DNA from: Heterobasidion occidentale
Taxonomy: Eukaryota; Basidiomycota; Agaricomycetes; Russulales; Bondarzewiaceae
Length of the DNA: 64,000 nucleotides
Assembly: GCA_039111635.1 (NCBI GenBank)
Contig: JBCAQO010000008.1
Location: 1,054,001-1,118,000, forward strand
Reading direction: 5' to 3'
Of the stretch, positions 32,801 through 44,150 are shown one piece after another. The notes beneath the pieces are model-generated. The model did not search any database. It had not been told where the DNA came from and saw nothing but the letters and a program-made list of their open reading frames with translations. The position numbers and the translations under genes are program-made. Within the stretch, counting starts at the first letter, position 1. Each line of letters opens with the position of its first letter.

Positions 32801-33106
32801 CGCCGGCGCCGGCAGCGGGAACGGGCACGGGAACGGGCATGGCGGGCATGGTGCCGGGCACAATCGCTTCGCGACGATCCGGACGATGACGACGGAGGCG
32901 ACGTCGTTCGTCCCGTCCGAGTACCCGTCCTTCACGCGCACGGAGGCGAGCGCGGCGTCTGGCGGGGCTGCTCCTCGACGAGCCGCCCGCAGGCGAGCGG
33001 GGCGAGCGGCGCAAGCGCCGGCCGAGCGAGACGGCGGTGGTGGATCTGTCGCGCGTCGCGGAGGAGGCGGAGGACTTTTCGGCCGCGTTTGCGTTCCCGC
33101 GGCGAA

Positions 33107-33137
<31 letters not shown>

Positions 33138-36100
33138 ACAGCAGCAGAAGGACGCGCCGGAGCGCGATCTGCGGGTCGAGCGGATCAACCTGGGCAAGGG
33201 CAAGTGGCCGGACGACTTTATCGACGCGCTGCGCTCCTCGAGCCCCGCCTCGTCCAAGGCCAAGCCTGCGCCCGTGCCGATCGATCGCGACCGCGACCGC
33301 GACGCGCCCCTGCACACGCACAGCCCCCTCTCCATCTCGCCCCCGCGCAAGCTCGCCATCGTCGGCGCCGCGCGCCAGAACCAAAACGGCAACGCCAGCG
33401 TCGAGTCCCTCCCGCGCTTCCCGGCCGGCCGCCCGACGCACCGCGCGCGCCACAGCGTCGACGCGCCCGGCCTGCTCCCCAAGGACGCCGTCGCCGCCGC
33501 TTCCTCCAGCGCCCCCGGCGCGAGCCTCGACGCGACGCCGCGCGGCGTCCTCCGGCGCAGCAGCACCAGGACCGCCGGCGCACAGCGCGGCGGGGGCATC
33601 TATCTCCTCCGCAAGAACAGCCCGGACGCGGAGGCGCGCGCGTCGGACGACTCGCTCGTGCCGTTCCCCAGGACCGCGTCGGGCGAGCACGGCAGCGCGT
33701 CTCCGGCCGCATCAACGCCGACGCCGCCGCCGCCGCTCGACGAGAGCCGCGCGCCGCCGCGCGACCGCCCGCACCAGCCGCGCGGGCGCTTCCAGAGCGA
33801 GGTGGACGGCGCGAGCTCGCGCCGGCGGCCGCGGCCGAACTCTTTCGACGAATTTGGAGCAAAGCCGCGGCGCTCGCGGTTCGAGAGCATGGTGAACCTC
33901 GGCGCGGCGTCGACGAACGCGAGCGCGAGCGACTTGCTCGCGCGGGACTCGATGGAGGGCGGCGCGGGCGGGAGCGGCGCGGTGCGGCCGACGCTCATCG
34001 TGAGGGAGGAAGGCAAGGCGCCGACGCACTTCGTGAGTGCCGTTTATATACATACGCAGCCGCGCGCGCATGCGCGCATATATATAGTCGCCCGTTCGTT
34101 CCTATATCTGCGCGATGCGTTTCTGTTCTCGTCTCCGCGGGGTTCCGTTTTCTGATCATCATTGTCGTTCGTGTGTTTTTGGGCGTGTAGCAACTTGGCA
34201 ACTGCATCGGACGCGGGCAGTTCGGGTCTGTGTATCGCGCCCTAAATCTGAACACGGGTCAGATGGTCGCCGTCAAGCGCATCGGGCTCGAGGGACTTAA
34301 GGAGGAGGAGGTCACGCAGCTCATGCGCGAGGTCGACCTCGTCAAGAGCCTCTCGCACCCGAGCATCGTCAAGTACGAGGGAATGGCCAGGGACGAGAAC
34401 TCGCTCAGCATCGTACTCGAGTGAGTGGCCCCCTTCTTCTTCTTGACCTCGTTCTTTCTGCTCCGTTGCCCCTCTCGCCGTCCCTGGTCCGGGGGTTCTT
34501 ATGCGGGCGCGCTAAAATCACATGCAGGTACGCCGAGAATGGGTCCCTCGGACAGACGCTCAAGGCGTTCGGGAAGCTCAACGAGCGCCTGGTCGCGAGC
34601 TACGTCGTCAAGATCCTCGAGGGGCTGCACTACCTCCACCGGAGCGACGTCGTGCACTGCGACCTCAAGGCGGCGAACATCCTCACGACGAAGAACGGCA
34701 ACGTGAAGCTGTCCGACTTTGGCGTCTCGCTCAACCTCCGCGCGATGGAGCGCGAGATCAAGGACGTCGCGGGCACGCCGAACTGGATGGCGCCAGAGGT
34801 GATCGAGCTCAAGGGCGCGTCGACAAAGTCGGACATCTGGTCGCTCGCGTGCACCGTCATCGAGCTGCTCACCGGGCGCCCGCCCTACGGGGACATCGCG
34901 AACAGCATGACCGGTGAGTGCGCTCGTCGCGTCGTCGCGTTTCCGCTCTTGAATATCGCGCAGTCATGTTCCGCATCGTCGAGGACGCGATGCCGCCGAT
35001 CCCGGACGGGTGCTCGGAGCCCCTCGTCGACTTCCTCGAGCAGTGCTTCAACAAGGACCCGTCGCTCCGGCCCAGCGCGGAGCTGCTCTGCGAGCACGAG
35101 TGGCTCAAAAAGCACTGGGGCGCTCACAAGGTGCGTGCCGTCGTCCCCTTTCGCTCTCCCTTCCCTGCCCTACTGCCGCGGGGCGTTTCGGCGGCCTGGG
35201 CCGCTCGCCGTTGCTTATCACGCGCTTCTCGCAGGACCTGCGGCCGCAGGACAGCATTCCGTTCTTGCGCCGCGTCAGCGCGGACCTGCATAAGAACGAG
35301 GCCGTGCGGCACCTGGCGGCGCTCGATATCGTCGACCCCCCGTTGCCCGAGCGCCCCCGTCTCGAGGAGATCATGTCGGGCTCCCCAAGACGACCGTCGA
35401 CGGACCTTCCGACCCCGGCAATTTCGGTCCCCGCCGACAACGGCGACCTCCTCTCTATCCGTGAGCATACCTTTGTCAAGACGACGTTCAGCAAGCGTGA
35501 GTCCCCCTTGTTCTCTGCCGCCGCCGCGCCGTGTGCCCCCGAGCTGACCCGCGCGTCCGCAGCCGTCATCTGCAGGGTGTGCATGCAGAACGTGAAGAAG
35601 AGCGCCGTGCTGTGTTCCCAGTGCAGCCTCATCGCCCACTCAAAGTGCGCCGGCAACGCCCCGCCGACGTGCGATCTCCGCTCGCAGCTGCTCCTGTACG
35701 CGCAGTTCGCGGAGCGGGGCAGCCCGGTCGACTTCCTCGCCGCAGCGCGGGGCAGCGCCGCAGGGCCTGCCTCCGACGGCGTGCTCGGCGCGGGGTCGTC
35801 CAGGGCGAGCTTCGACACCGCCCAGAACGGCCCGTCCTCGCAGGCCTCCGTCCCACATCCGCCGACGGCGTACAAGCTGCTCTCCCCGCTCAAGCGCTCG
35901 ATGGCGTCCCTGTCGCCCGAGCCCGCACGCTCATCCTCGGCGATGGCAGGCCCCTCGACAAAGGCGGCGCCCCACCACCACCCCCATCGCGAAGAGAAGG
36001 AGAACGTGATCCGGCGCAAGCTTTCCGTCCTGGTGCGCCCTAAGGAGCCGAAGGAGCGGCCCCTGTCCGTCTCGAGCGACAGCACGGCGCCGCACACGGC

Positions 36101-36410
36101 GAGCATGCGCAGCATAGCCACGACGCGCGAGAGCTACTCCAGCCGACGGAGGGGCAACGCCAGGTCGGGCGCCTCCGCGGCCGACGCCGACGCCGCGCGG
36201 CACCTGTCGGCGGGGAGCCGCGCGGGCGAGGAGGCGCAGCGGGTCTCGAAGATGAGCCTCTATTCGGGCGCGTCGACCGTCCCGGAGATCGACCGCGACG
36301 ACGAGGCGCCCTCGACCGCGCACATGCCCGGCGACATGCCTGACCACGACGCGCGACGATCGAGGCGGAGCCGCGATGCCAAGGGCAACAGCGGCTGCAC
36401 CGTGCAGTGA
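29876..36410 (+). CDS. CDC15: CDC15/Cdc7/SepH-type septation kinase with CH, C1 and CaaX motifs
   Basis: A long multi-exon gene. The N-terminus is low-complexity ([11 protein letters not shown]). A calponin-homology domain is split by an intron at 31593-31875 ([14 protein letters not shown] joined to LMNKLRPGS, ending about 32090). A polyQ tract lies at 33109-33147. The kinase starts at 34191 ([27 protein letters not shown]). Clean exons are 34191-34420, 34528-34913, 34964-35130, 35235-35496 and 35563-36410. A C1 zinc finger with all eight ligands (H-x12-C-x2-C-x10-C-x2-C-x4-H-x2-C-x7-C) follows, and the protein ends SGCTVQ, a CaaX box. The kinase core resembles fungal SIN/MEN kinases that drive cytokinesis. 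Frames change near 30390, 32640, 32705 and 32965, so the exon model before 33037 is uncertain and could represent two genes. Confidence 0.82.
31470..32095 (+). other. Calponin-homology domain coding region
   Basis: Two exons flank a 283 bp intron. The first ends in the CH signature LRDGYVLCQ at 31592. The second begins GCTCATGAACAAG at 31876, restoring [10 protein letters not shown], and continues through [20 protein letters not shown] and a closing helix ([13 protein letters not shown]). CH domains of this single type occur in actin- or microtubule-associated proteins. Confidence 0.75.
33109..33147 (+). repeat. CAG/CAA repeat encoding polyglutamine
   Basis: Thirteen consecutive glutamine codons, mostly CAG with two CAA interruptions, in the linker before the kinase domain. 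Confidence 0.9.
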
Positions 36411-38506
36411 CGGCGGAGGATCATCCGTTTCGGCCTTTTTGCCGTCCTTTTAGACATTCGTTTGTTTCGCATACCGCCCTTTCCTTCTTCTCGCAGACTG
36501 CGTCTCCTCGTGCGTTTTTTCTTTGTTTCCCTCGTCTTTTTTTTTCCTTCCTCTCCTACATGGTTGATCGGTCGCTTTTGTTTTCCACCCCACGCGCTAC
36601 TATTATTTTATGCCAGGATATTATATCTGTACTCTAACCACCACCCCACGTCTTGGCCCATCTGCTCGGATTCTGTCATCGGCCCCCCGTCCGCATCATA
36701 TCATCCCATCTCTTATGCGACCCAGAAGTCCCCGTCTCTCCGGCATATCCACCCTTCTCGTTGTCCAATGCACATATTAATACCTTTCTCTCTCTCGTCT
36801 CTCTCGATACCGTTTCCCGCTTTCCTCTCACTCCTGTCCGGTTTTTTATACGTGCCGCATGGCATTCGGGACCCTCAGTTGCTCGTCCCGGCCACTCGCA
36901 TTTCGTTCTCTATTTTCCTTTGCACATCCGCCCCCACACCCCACTGTCGTTGTCATCGTCAGCCGAGGCCGTTTCCTCGATTTATAAGCCACCTACCTAC
37001 CTGCCTGCCATGCATACGGCGTTCTACATGTAGTTCTCTCTCGTTGTCCTGTACGCAGGTAGACCCATGCACGTCTTCGCACGCACATTTTGCGCCGGGG
37101 ACTGGTATGACGGACGTATATGCGACGTCGATAAGTCACCCGTGAGAAGGCTTTGACGCAGATGTGTGTCAGTTGAGACTATAGTGAGATACTGCTAGGA
37201 GCTCGCTTGAGTAGGTTATCAGGCGCTTTCGAATGCACTGCGAGTTTCGGACTCAGATGAAGATCAGACAACTTTCTTTGAGAGCAGCTATAATCGGCGA
37301 GCGGAGACCAGAAGGAGGCTTCGAACGCGATAGGGGGATTTGTGAGAGTTCGGCGCTGCCGTCATCGTCTCGGCGCTGCTTCCGTCGACAGCAGCTGACA
37401 CGCCCATGGAGGGTCTCCGGACCCCAATCCTCGACTGAAGTCGGATTTTGACCCGGGCCAAGCCTGGCATGCGGCTATCAACAACAAAAACGCTTTTCTC
37501 AAAAGGGAGCGCACTGCAGGTGGCCCAAGTGTACTGTCAGTTGCTTGCGGAGCAATCTTGATCAATTCGATGTGAGCATCTCTTCGGCTGGCATTCGTGA
37601 TCGGTCTCGATCTGACGGTGCATGTCACATGGACGTAATCCCACCCACGCGTCTCATTTTCTCCCTGACGAGGAATGTCAGGGAATGTCTCGACAGGCTG
37701 CAACGGTCTGCAGATCGCATGGTTGTGAGCGCCCTGTCAGCCTAATGGTGAACCCGTTAGGCATCTGGTGCGTTAAACTCGATAGTGCGTCTTCTAACTC
37801 CCCCCGGAAGCAAAATATCAGGCTCATTCGCGTCCATCTCATAAGGCTATCTAGATCGACGCATAGACTTTTGGACACCGTGGATCTCTTGTCGACAGTG
37901 TTTCTGCTCGTTGCCGCCTCGTAACAGTCTCGTAACCCTCTGCGGCGCTCCGATGCTTGCCCTCGGTGATAGACAACTCTTCGAGTCCGGCTGTCACGTT
38001 CCGCAATATTATCCTGATTTGCTTCCATGCAAGTAGCGGTTTTAGGGCCAGGCGCAAAAGAGCATGATATCAGACAAAGTGATCTCCGTAAAGAAGACAT
38101 GGAAGCCAGGACATGCCTGATCTGGTTCCATGTTGTTGATGAGTGCAGAGTCGCCCGGTATGAAGGGCGTAAGCACCGCGAGGCGCATGGGACCGGCGTG
38201 ACCATGGGATAGGGGGATGCGGCCTCCTTAGGGTAAGTGGATGTCAAAAGTAGGGACCGATTCCGGGTTTGACATCGAATGCCCTATGTGAGTGTTCGTG
38301 AATCATTCATGTGTCGTATTTCGGAAATTGTCAGACGTCCTCCCCAGAACGGTCACAGAAACCTTGCAACATGCCAAACTATCGTCAGGGTTTCCCAGCT
38401 CCGTAATCTTAAGTATATAGCTCGAGACGATCCACACTAGGACACCCCTTGCACGCTTTTCGACCACCTCCTCGCGAGCGCGGTCTTTCAGCTATATCTC
38501 TTTTCC
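36411..38506. other. 3' region of the kinase gene and intergenic spacer
   Basis: 36411-37140 is pyrimidine-rich on the plus strand, as expected for a 3' UTR or terminator region. 37140-38506 shows no supportable gene; the last 150 bases probably contain the promoter of the oxygenase gene. Confidence 0.5.
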
Positions 38507-41500
38507 ATGGCATCCAGGCTTGTGCAAAGAGCTTCCGTGAGCGATCATCCTTGATATCGACGTGTTGGCCAGAGCTCAGCTAGATATACAGACGTTCGGA
38601 GTACCTAAGCCCGAAGCGCCCAACAATGGCGAGCACGATCAGTCCGATGGCATCCCTAAAGTCATTCGTGATTTCCGCGAACAGGTGAGCCTCAGCAAGC
38701 TCTCTCAGCTTTTTGAAGGCGCGTTGACGGGAATGCTCGATGCATTACAGATTAAGAAGGGTCTGCCAACATACTACGAGCCATCGACTCTCGTGAGTGT
38801 TGATCAATCTTGTGAAGACGGACACCAAATCCTAAATAGCTTTGCATACAGGCTGCATTGGTAGACGCCATCGGCAACCTCAACTCTCTTGACGATCGCA
38901 AAATGCTGGTGAGACAGCTCGTACCTTTCTCTCTGATCCTTCACGATTCACCATGATGCATGATGACTGTCCAAGCTTGAGCACATCTTGACCATCTTGT
39001 CTCACATGCCGGAGGGCCCGGTCCTCAAGAGGCTGGAGAATCTTGTGATCGAATTCCGTGCGTTCTGCCTATCAGAGCGATTTCCTGAATAAGCCATTCA
39101 TGAAAGCTATTCTAGTCTATAATGATCTGTCTCATCCTCCGGCTACGTACCTTGGAGACAAGTATGCGTGGAGAAATGCAGATGGATCTCACAACAACCT
39201 CAGTGATCCCAGCATGGGCAAGGCCGGGACCCCCTACGCTCGTAGTGTTCAGCAGACACATGCATTGCCCCTGAACAATCTGCCAGATGCTGGCCTCGTC
39301 TTTGATACTTTGCTGAAGCGTGAAGGGGTGCGTTTCGCGAAACTCCTGCCGCATATATGTTATTCGACTGATCAAGAACCTTGTAGTTCGTCAAACATCC
39401 AGCAGGATTATCAAGCATGATGTTCTCCTTTGCAGCATTGGTCATTCATACGTGAGGTCGAGTTTCTCTGCAGTCATACAATTGTTCTGAGTAACTTTTC
39501 TCAATCAGGGTCTTTCGAACTTCTCACAAAGATGTCAACATCAACGAGACTTCATCCTACGTTGACTTGTCCCCACTCTATGGTCATGATGAGAAATCAT
39601 TGAACAAAATCCGCGTGAGAGACGGGCGCGGGCTCCTGTATCCCGACACATTCGCAGAAGACAGACTTCTCCTGCTCCCACCTGCTGTGTGCGTCTTGTT
39701 GGTTCTGTTTAGTCGCAACCACAATGTCAGTGTCCTCTTCCTCACTTCCAAGCTGCAGAGATTGATGGACCCCGCAGTATATCGCGAGAAAGCTCCTCGA
39801 GATCAACGAGCGCGGTACCTTTATCGATCCTGACACATCATCAAACGATCCCGACAGGTCGAAGAAATTGCTCAAGCAAGAGGATGAGATTTTCAACACT
39901 GCGCGTCTTGTCAACTGTGCTTGGTTCGGTGCGGCCATCTTCGCAGACTATTTCAGCAGTATCTTGGGCCTGGTGAGACAAGGCAGTTCATGGAGCCTCA
40001 ATCCATTTGGAGTGAGTGGGGTCGGTCTCTATCTTTTACCGCGATTGACTGAGGTGTTTGATTTCAGGAAATTAGAGAGGAAGACCACAAACTGTTCGAG
40101 CGTGGTAAGGGTAACGTCTGCAGTGTCGAGGTCTGCTAATTTACCAGCCATGAATAAAGAATCAAAACACTGACGGATTTCTAGTTCAATTGTCTTTACA
40201 GATGGCATGCGACCACGTCTGTCGAAGATGAGAAATGGGTCGAACAGCTGATGGCGCATACCTTCGAGAACAAGCCTGTCGACCAGGTATGGTTCTCTCA
40301 TTTCCAGATTGGATACTTCAAATTGATGTCACCATCGACGTAGTTGACCGTCGAGGACTTCAAAACAGCGGCGAAGAAGATACAGGCGGAGGAGCCTGAC
40401 GTCACAAACTGGACAATTGGAGAGTCAGTGCCTTCTGATCAGCTTTCAACTTCCCAACTGCTGAGCCTCTTGTCAATCTAGTCTGAAACGGCAAGCGGAT
40501 CATACTTTCAAGGATGAGGAGTTGGCAGCCATTTTGAAGAATGCGTGCGTTCACCTTTCGATAACATGTTACTGTGGTTCCTGATATCAGGTGCAGTACG
40601 GAGCACCCAGCATCCGCATTCAAGGCGCGAGGGACACCTCAAGTCATGAAGCTGCATGAAATCATGGGCATCGAGTCGAATCGCCAGTGGGGTGTATGTT
40701 CCCTAAATGAATTCAGACAGGTCAGGCATCTTCTGCCCCCATTTGTCTCATCAATCTGACGGTTTATTATATCAAGTTCCTTGGCCTGAAGCGTGAGTGT
40801 TCCTCGGCTTCATCTGATGCTTATGTTTGACGTCCTGGTCATTCTTTCACAGCATACACCAGTTTCTTGGAGTGGAATCCAAACCCTGAGATTGCAGACG
40901 CCGCAGAGAAGCTGTACGGAGATATCGATAACCTCGAGCTTTATGTTGGACTTCAGGCTGAAGAAGCCAAGCCCGTCGTGGACGGTGCTGGCCTTTGTCC
41001 AGGTTTGCGTCTTTCTCCTGCCGGTTTGTCAAACATGAGCTTGACACTCGGTCGATCATCACAGGGTACACCATTAGTAGAGCTATCCTCAGCGACGCAA
41101 TTGCCCTTACCAGAGGCGACCGCTTCTTCACTGCGGACTTCACGCCTTTCAATATGACTGCCTGGGGCTTCGCAGACTGCCAGCGAGACCCTCATGGACC
41201 TGGAAACGGGAGCATGCTCGGTCGTCTTCTGCTCCGTGCGCTCCCCGGAGAGTACTCGCAGAATAGCACCTACACTTGGTTCCCGCTCCAGACACCAGAA
41301 TCCATGAAGGGATTCTTGAAAAAACTGGGTACAGTGGACAAGTTCGACTTTCGGAGGCCTGGTGACCCAGGACCGATCGCGAATGCAAACGAGTATCGGG
41401 ACGTTGAGCAGGTCCTGAAGAGTGAGAACTTAGCACGCCCGGGTCGAAAAAGATCTCTGAGATTGTCAAGGGCGACGGGTTTGTTGGCTTTCGCCCCTCG

Positions 41501-43306
41501 TTTAAAGGAGGCCGCTAAAGTCTTGCATGATCAGGTTCTTCCTCGCGTCTGAGGATGCCGCACAGGGTAGACGCGATCAGCGTGAAGTGTTACGGGCCCT
41601 GACTTCGTCGCCCAATGCGCTGGACAAGATTGCGCAGTCCTTCTACAACAACACGCGTGCCTTGATGTCGTCGAAGTCCTACACCTTGACGGACAAGAAC
41701 ACGAGGAATGTTGACATCGTTCGGGACGTACTCAAGTACATTCCACTCCGCTGGGCTGCGACAGAGATCGTGCGTATTATCTTTGAAGTGCGGAGTAGTC
41801 TTTTCACCTGACATGGGTGTTCGTCCAGGCTGGATTGCAGCTCAAGACTGACAAACATTCTTTTGGCACATACACTGAGGCTGAGCTCTATGGAATGCTG
41901 ACTGATATCTACACGCTGTTCTTCCTCGATGTTGACCCTTCGAAAGCTATGAACCTTGAGCTGAAAGTACAAGAGCATGTGAGCGAGCTCAAGCGTCACA
42001 TCAAGGCTGGCCTGATAGGTAGCGCTGGTGGAAGAGTGTGTGGCCTTCTTCGTATCTTATATTTCACCAGACGCTGATGCCTGCATTACAGCTATCGATC
42101 GCCTCCTTCGTGGGTACTATTCAACAGCTATTTTCATCTACCAAGGCAAAGAAGAGCAATCGGGTGTCGTTTGCGCATACCCTGTTCGAACGAGGCGGTA
42201 CCGTCGACGAAGTGACGAACAACATCCTCGCGCTCCTCGTCGGGACCACAGTCGAGCTGTCTCAGAGTACGTCCCGGATTTAGGCAGTCGATTTGTCTGG
42301 TGACGAAGGCTGCCTTTTATAGCCCTCACCAATGTTGTCAACTTCTACTTGAACGATAAGAACCCGCCGCCTTTGACCAATGCTGAGGATCCGAAGAACG
42401 AGGCGGTGCTGCAAGGATATGTGCATGAGGCTATGAGTACGTTCCACCTGTCTGTATTTGGATTCCAAATTGACGGCTCCAAGGAATCGACCCTGCTTTC
42501 CGAGGTGTCTACCGTACGTGCAATTCCCACTCTCTGTAAATTGACAACTCATGGACCCATGATCCAGGTGAATCCACGATCGACCAAAGCATCGGTAGCC
42601 TTACGCTCAAAGCGGGCCAGCGGGTCTTTGTCAACATCGCGAGCGCCAACTTGGACGTGAGTCATCCGTCTGACCACATACAGCTGCTCCCGGTCTTGAC
42701 AGTTTCCATGTAACAGGATGATGTTTTTGCTAATCCCAAAACTGTGGACATCACCCGGAGCCCCAAAGAGAAGTATTTGACCGGAGACGGTGCAGCTAGG
42801 TCTGTGACTGGCTCTTAACTGGGTCGTAGTTGATTCGCTTAATATCTGTATCCCACTTCCACTTTCAGGTGTTTGGGTGATGAGCTCAGGACTAAAGTAA
42901 GTGGATACTTTGATTTTTGTTGACTGTTCCGACTAACGCTTCCGCTTTAAAGGTCATCGCTCAGGTTCTAAAGGCTGTGACTGAGTTCGACGGTCTCACT
43001 CGCGGCCCTGGCTCGTCTGGCAAGCTGAAAAGGTAAGGGTATTTTGTGCATCAGACTCAGTTGCTCGGTTTCCTCACAAAAGACGTCGTCTTTTCAGATA
43101 CAAGACTGTGGCTGAGAATACCCTGCGCTACGAGTACCTCGGGACTGACAACTTGCCCACAGCATGGGCTACCTCGATGACCGTGCAGGTGCGGATTACT
43201 TCTGCGTGCTGATTATTGCCCAGCGCTGTCTTGCTGATCCTTGATCGTGCGTCGCGTTTGTCAGTACACCGTCTCGCAGAACGGTTCTGATGCGAATACT
43301 GCTTGA
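38507..43306 (+). CDS. ppo: Psi-producing oxygenase: linoleate dioxygenase (haem peroxidase) fused to a P450 domain
   Basis: A many-intron gene. Exon 1 is 38507-38536 (MASRLVQRAS), spliced to 38592; further exons include 38852-38908, 38976-39057 and 39107 on. The peroxidase half has KYAWRNADGSHNN, TPYARSVQQTH, the LVIHTVF helix with the presumed distal histidine, SSYVDLSPLYGHDE, and EFNCLYRWHATTS, with the catalytic tyrosine and proximal histidine. The P450 half ends with KYLTGDGAARCLGDELR, carrying the haem-ligand cysteine across an intron near 42800-42870. The last exon, 43265-43306, ends YTVSQNGSDANTA. Known Ppo enzymes oxygenate linoleic acid and isomerise the hydroperoxide to diols or related oxylipins that control sporulation and development. 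Both haem sites look intact. Residue-level P450 specificity cannot be called. Confidence 0.9.
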
Positions 43307-44150
43307 TGAACTGCGCTCGATATTGCTGTTGTGTCTCTTTTTTGTAGCATACTTACCGATGTGTTGCAGTGCTGATAATACTACAGTCCTCTTCTTGGCA
43401 TGTCAGTGGATAAACCAAGAAAACCTAATGGATATAACATGGCTCATACCTCCAAATATGGAAATATTCCTTGACTTTTCTTTCCCACGGGTCATAGCCA
43501 AGTTTAGATAGCCACTGCAAGCGCCTTTTAGCTGTAAGTGTTAATAGTTGACTCTGGGCTCTGCGACAGTCCTCGTTACTGCTGTTGCAGTCATGTCTAG
43601 CTCCCTTCGTCTACAGAAGGAGTGTTTTCGGAACTGGTTCCGTGGATGCCAGCTAGCAAGCGGAGATTGAGCATCGCGTTATGGAGTGGCACCACGATCT
43701 ACACCCGGACAGATGCCAAGTTTGAATAGTGCCTTCTACCACTGCAGGTATTAAAAACTATGTTCATATAGACTGTCTGGGCTACAGCAGCAAGTCCCAA
43801 ATGACACGTATCAACACTCGTCGTACTTGGTTTCGTGGTATATAAATCGAACATCATCAAGCACCTCATGAAGAATGTCTCATCTTCCTCATACGCGTGT
43901 CCCTATCTCATCATACTCAAACTGCTCAAACTGGTTGCAACGACCTTATAATCTGCCTACCGGCGGCGATGAGGCAGCCGAAATATGTCTCCCCTTGCAA
44001 AGGAAATGTTTTATTTACTGCGTGCTGGTGCGCCTCCTGCTGCATCTTCGACTGGCTCAGACGAGAGAGGTGCCCCATTTCAACATGCTCGATAAATCTT
44101 CAAAATGAGCTGAATGAGCTGTCTTACAGGCGGTCCTCTCCTGCTGGCGG
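43307..44150. other. Intergenic spacer, no gene seen
   Basis: 3' flank of the oxygenase gene. The short open frames here have no coding character that I can support. Confidence 0.45.

Noticed and set aside
32472..34190. 572-residue plus-strand frame
   Set aside because: Alanine/arginine low-complexity shadow of the kinase linker; only a short part near 32710-32960 coincides with the sensible protein.
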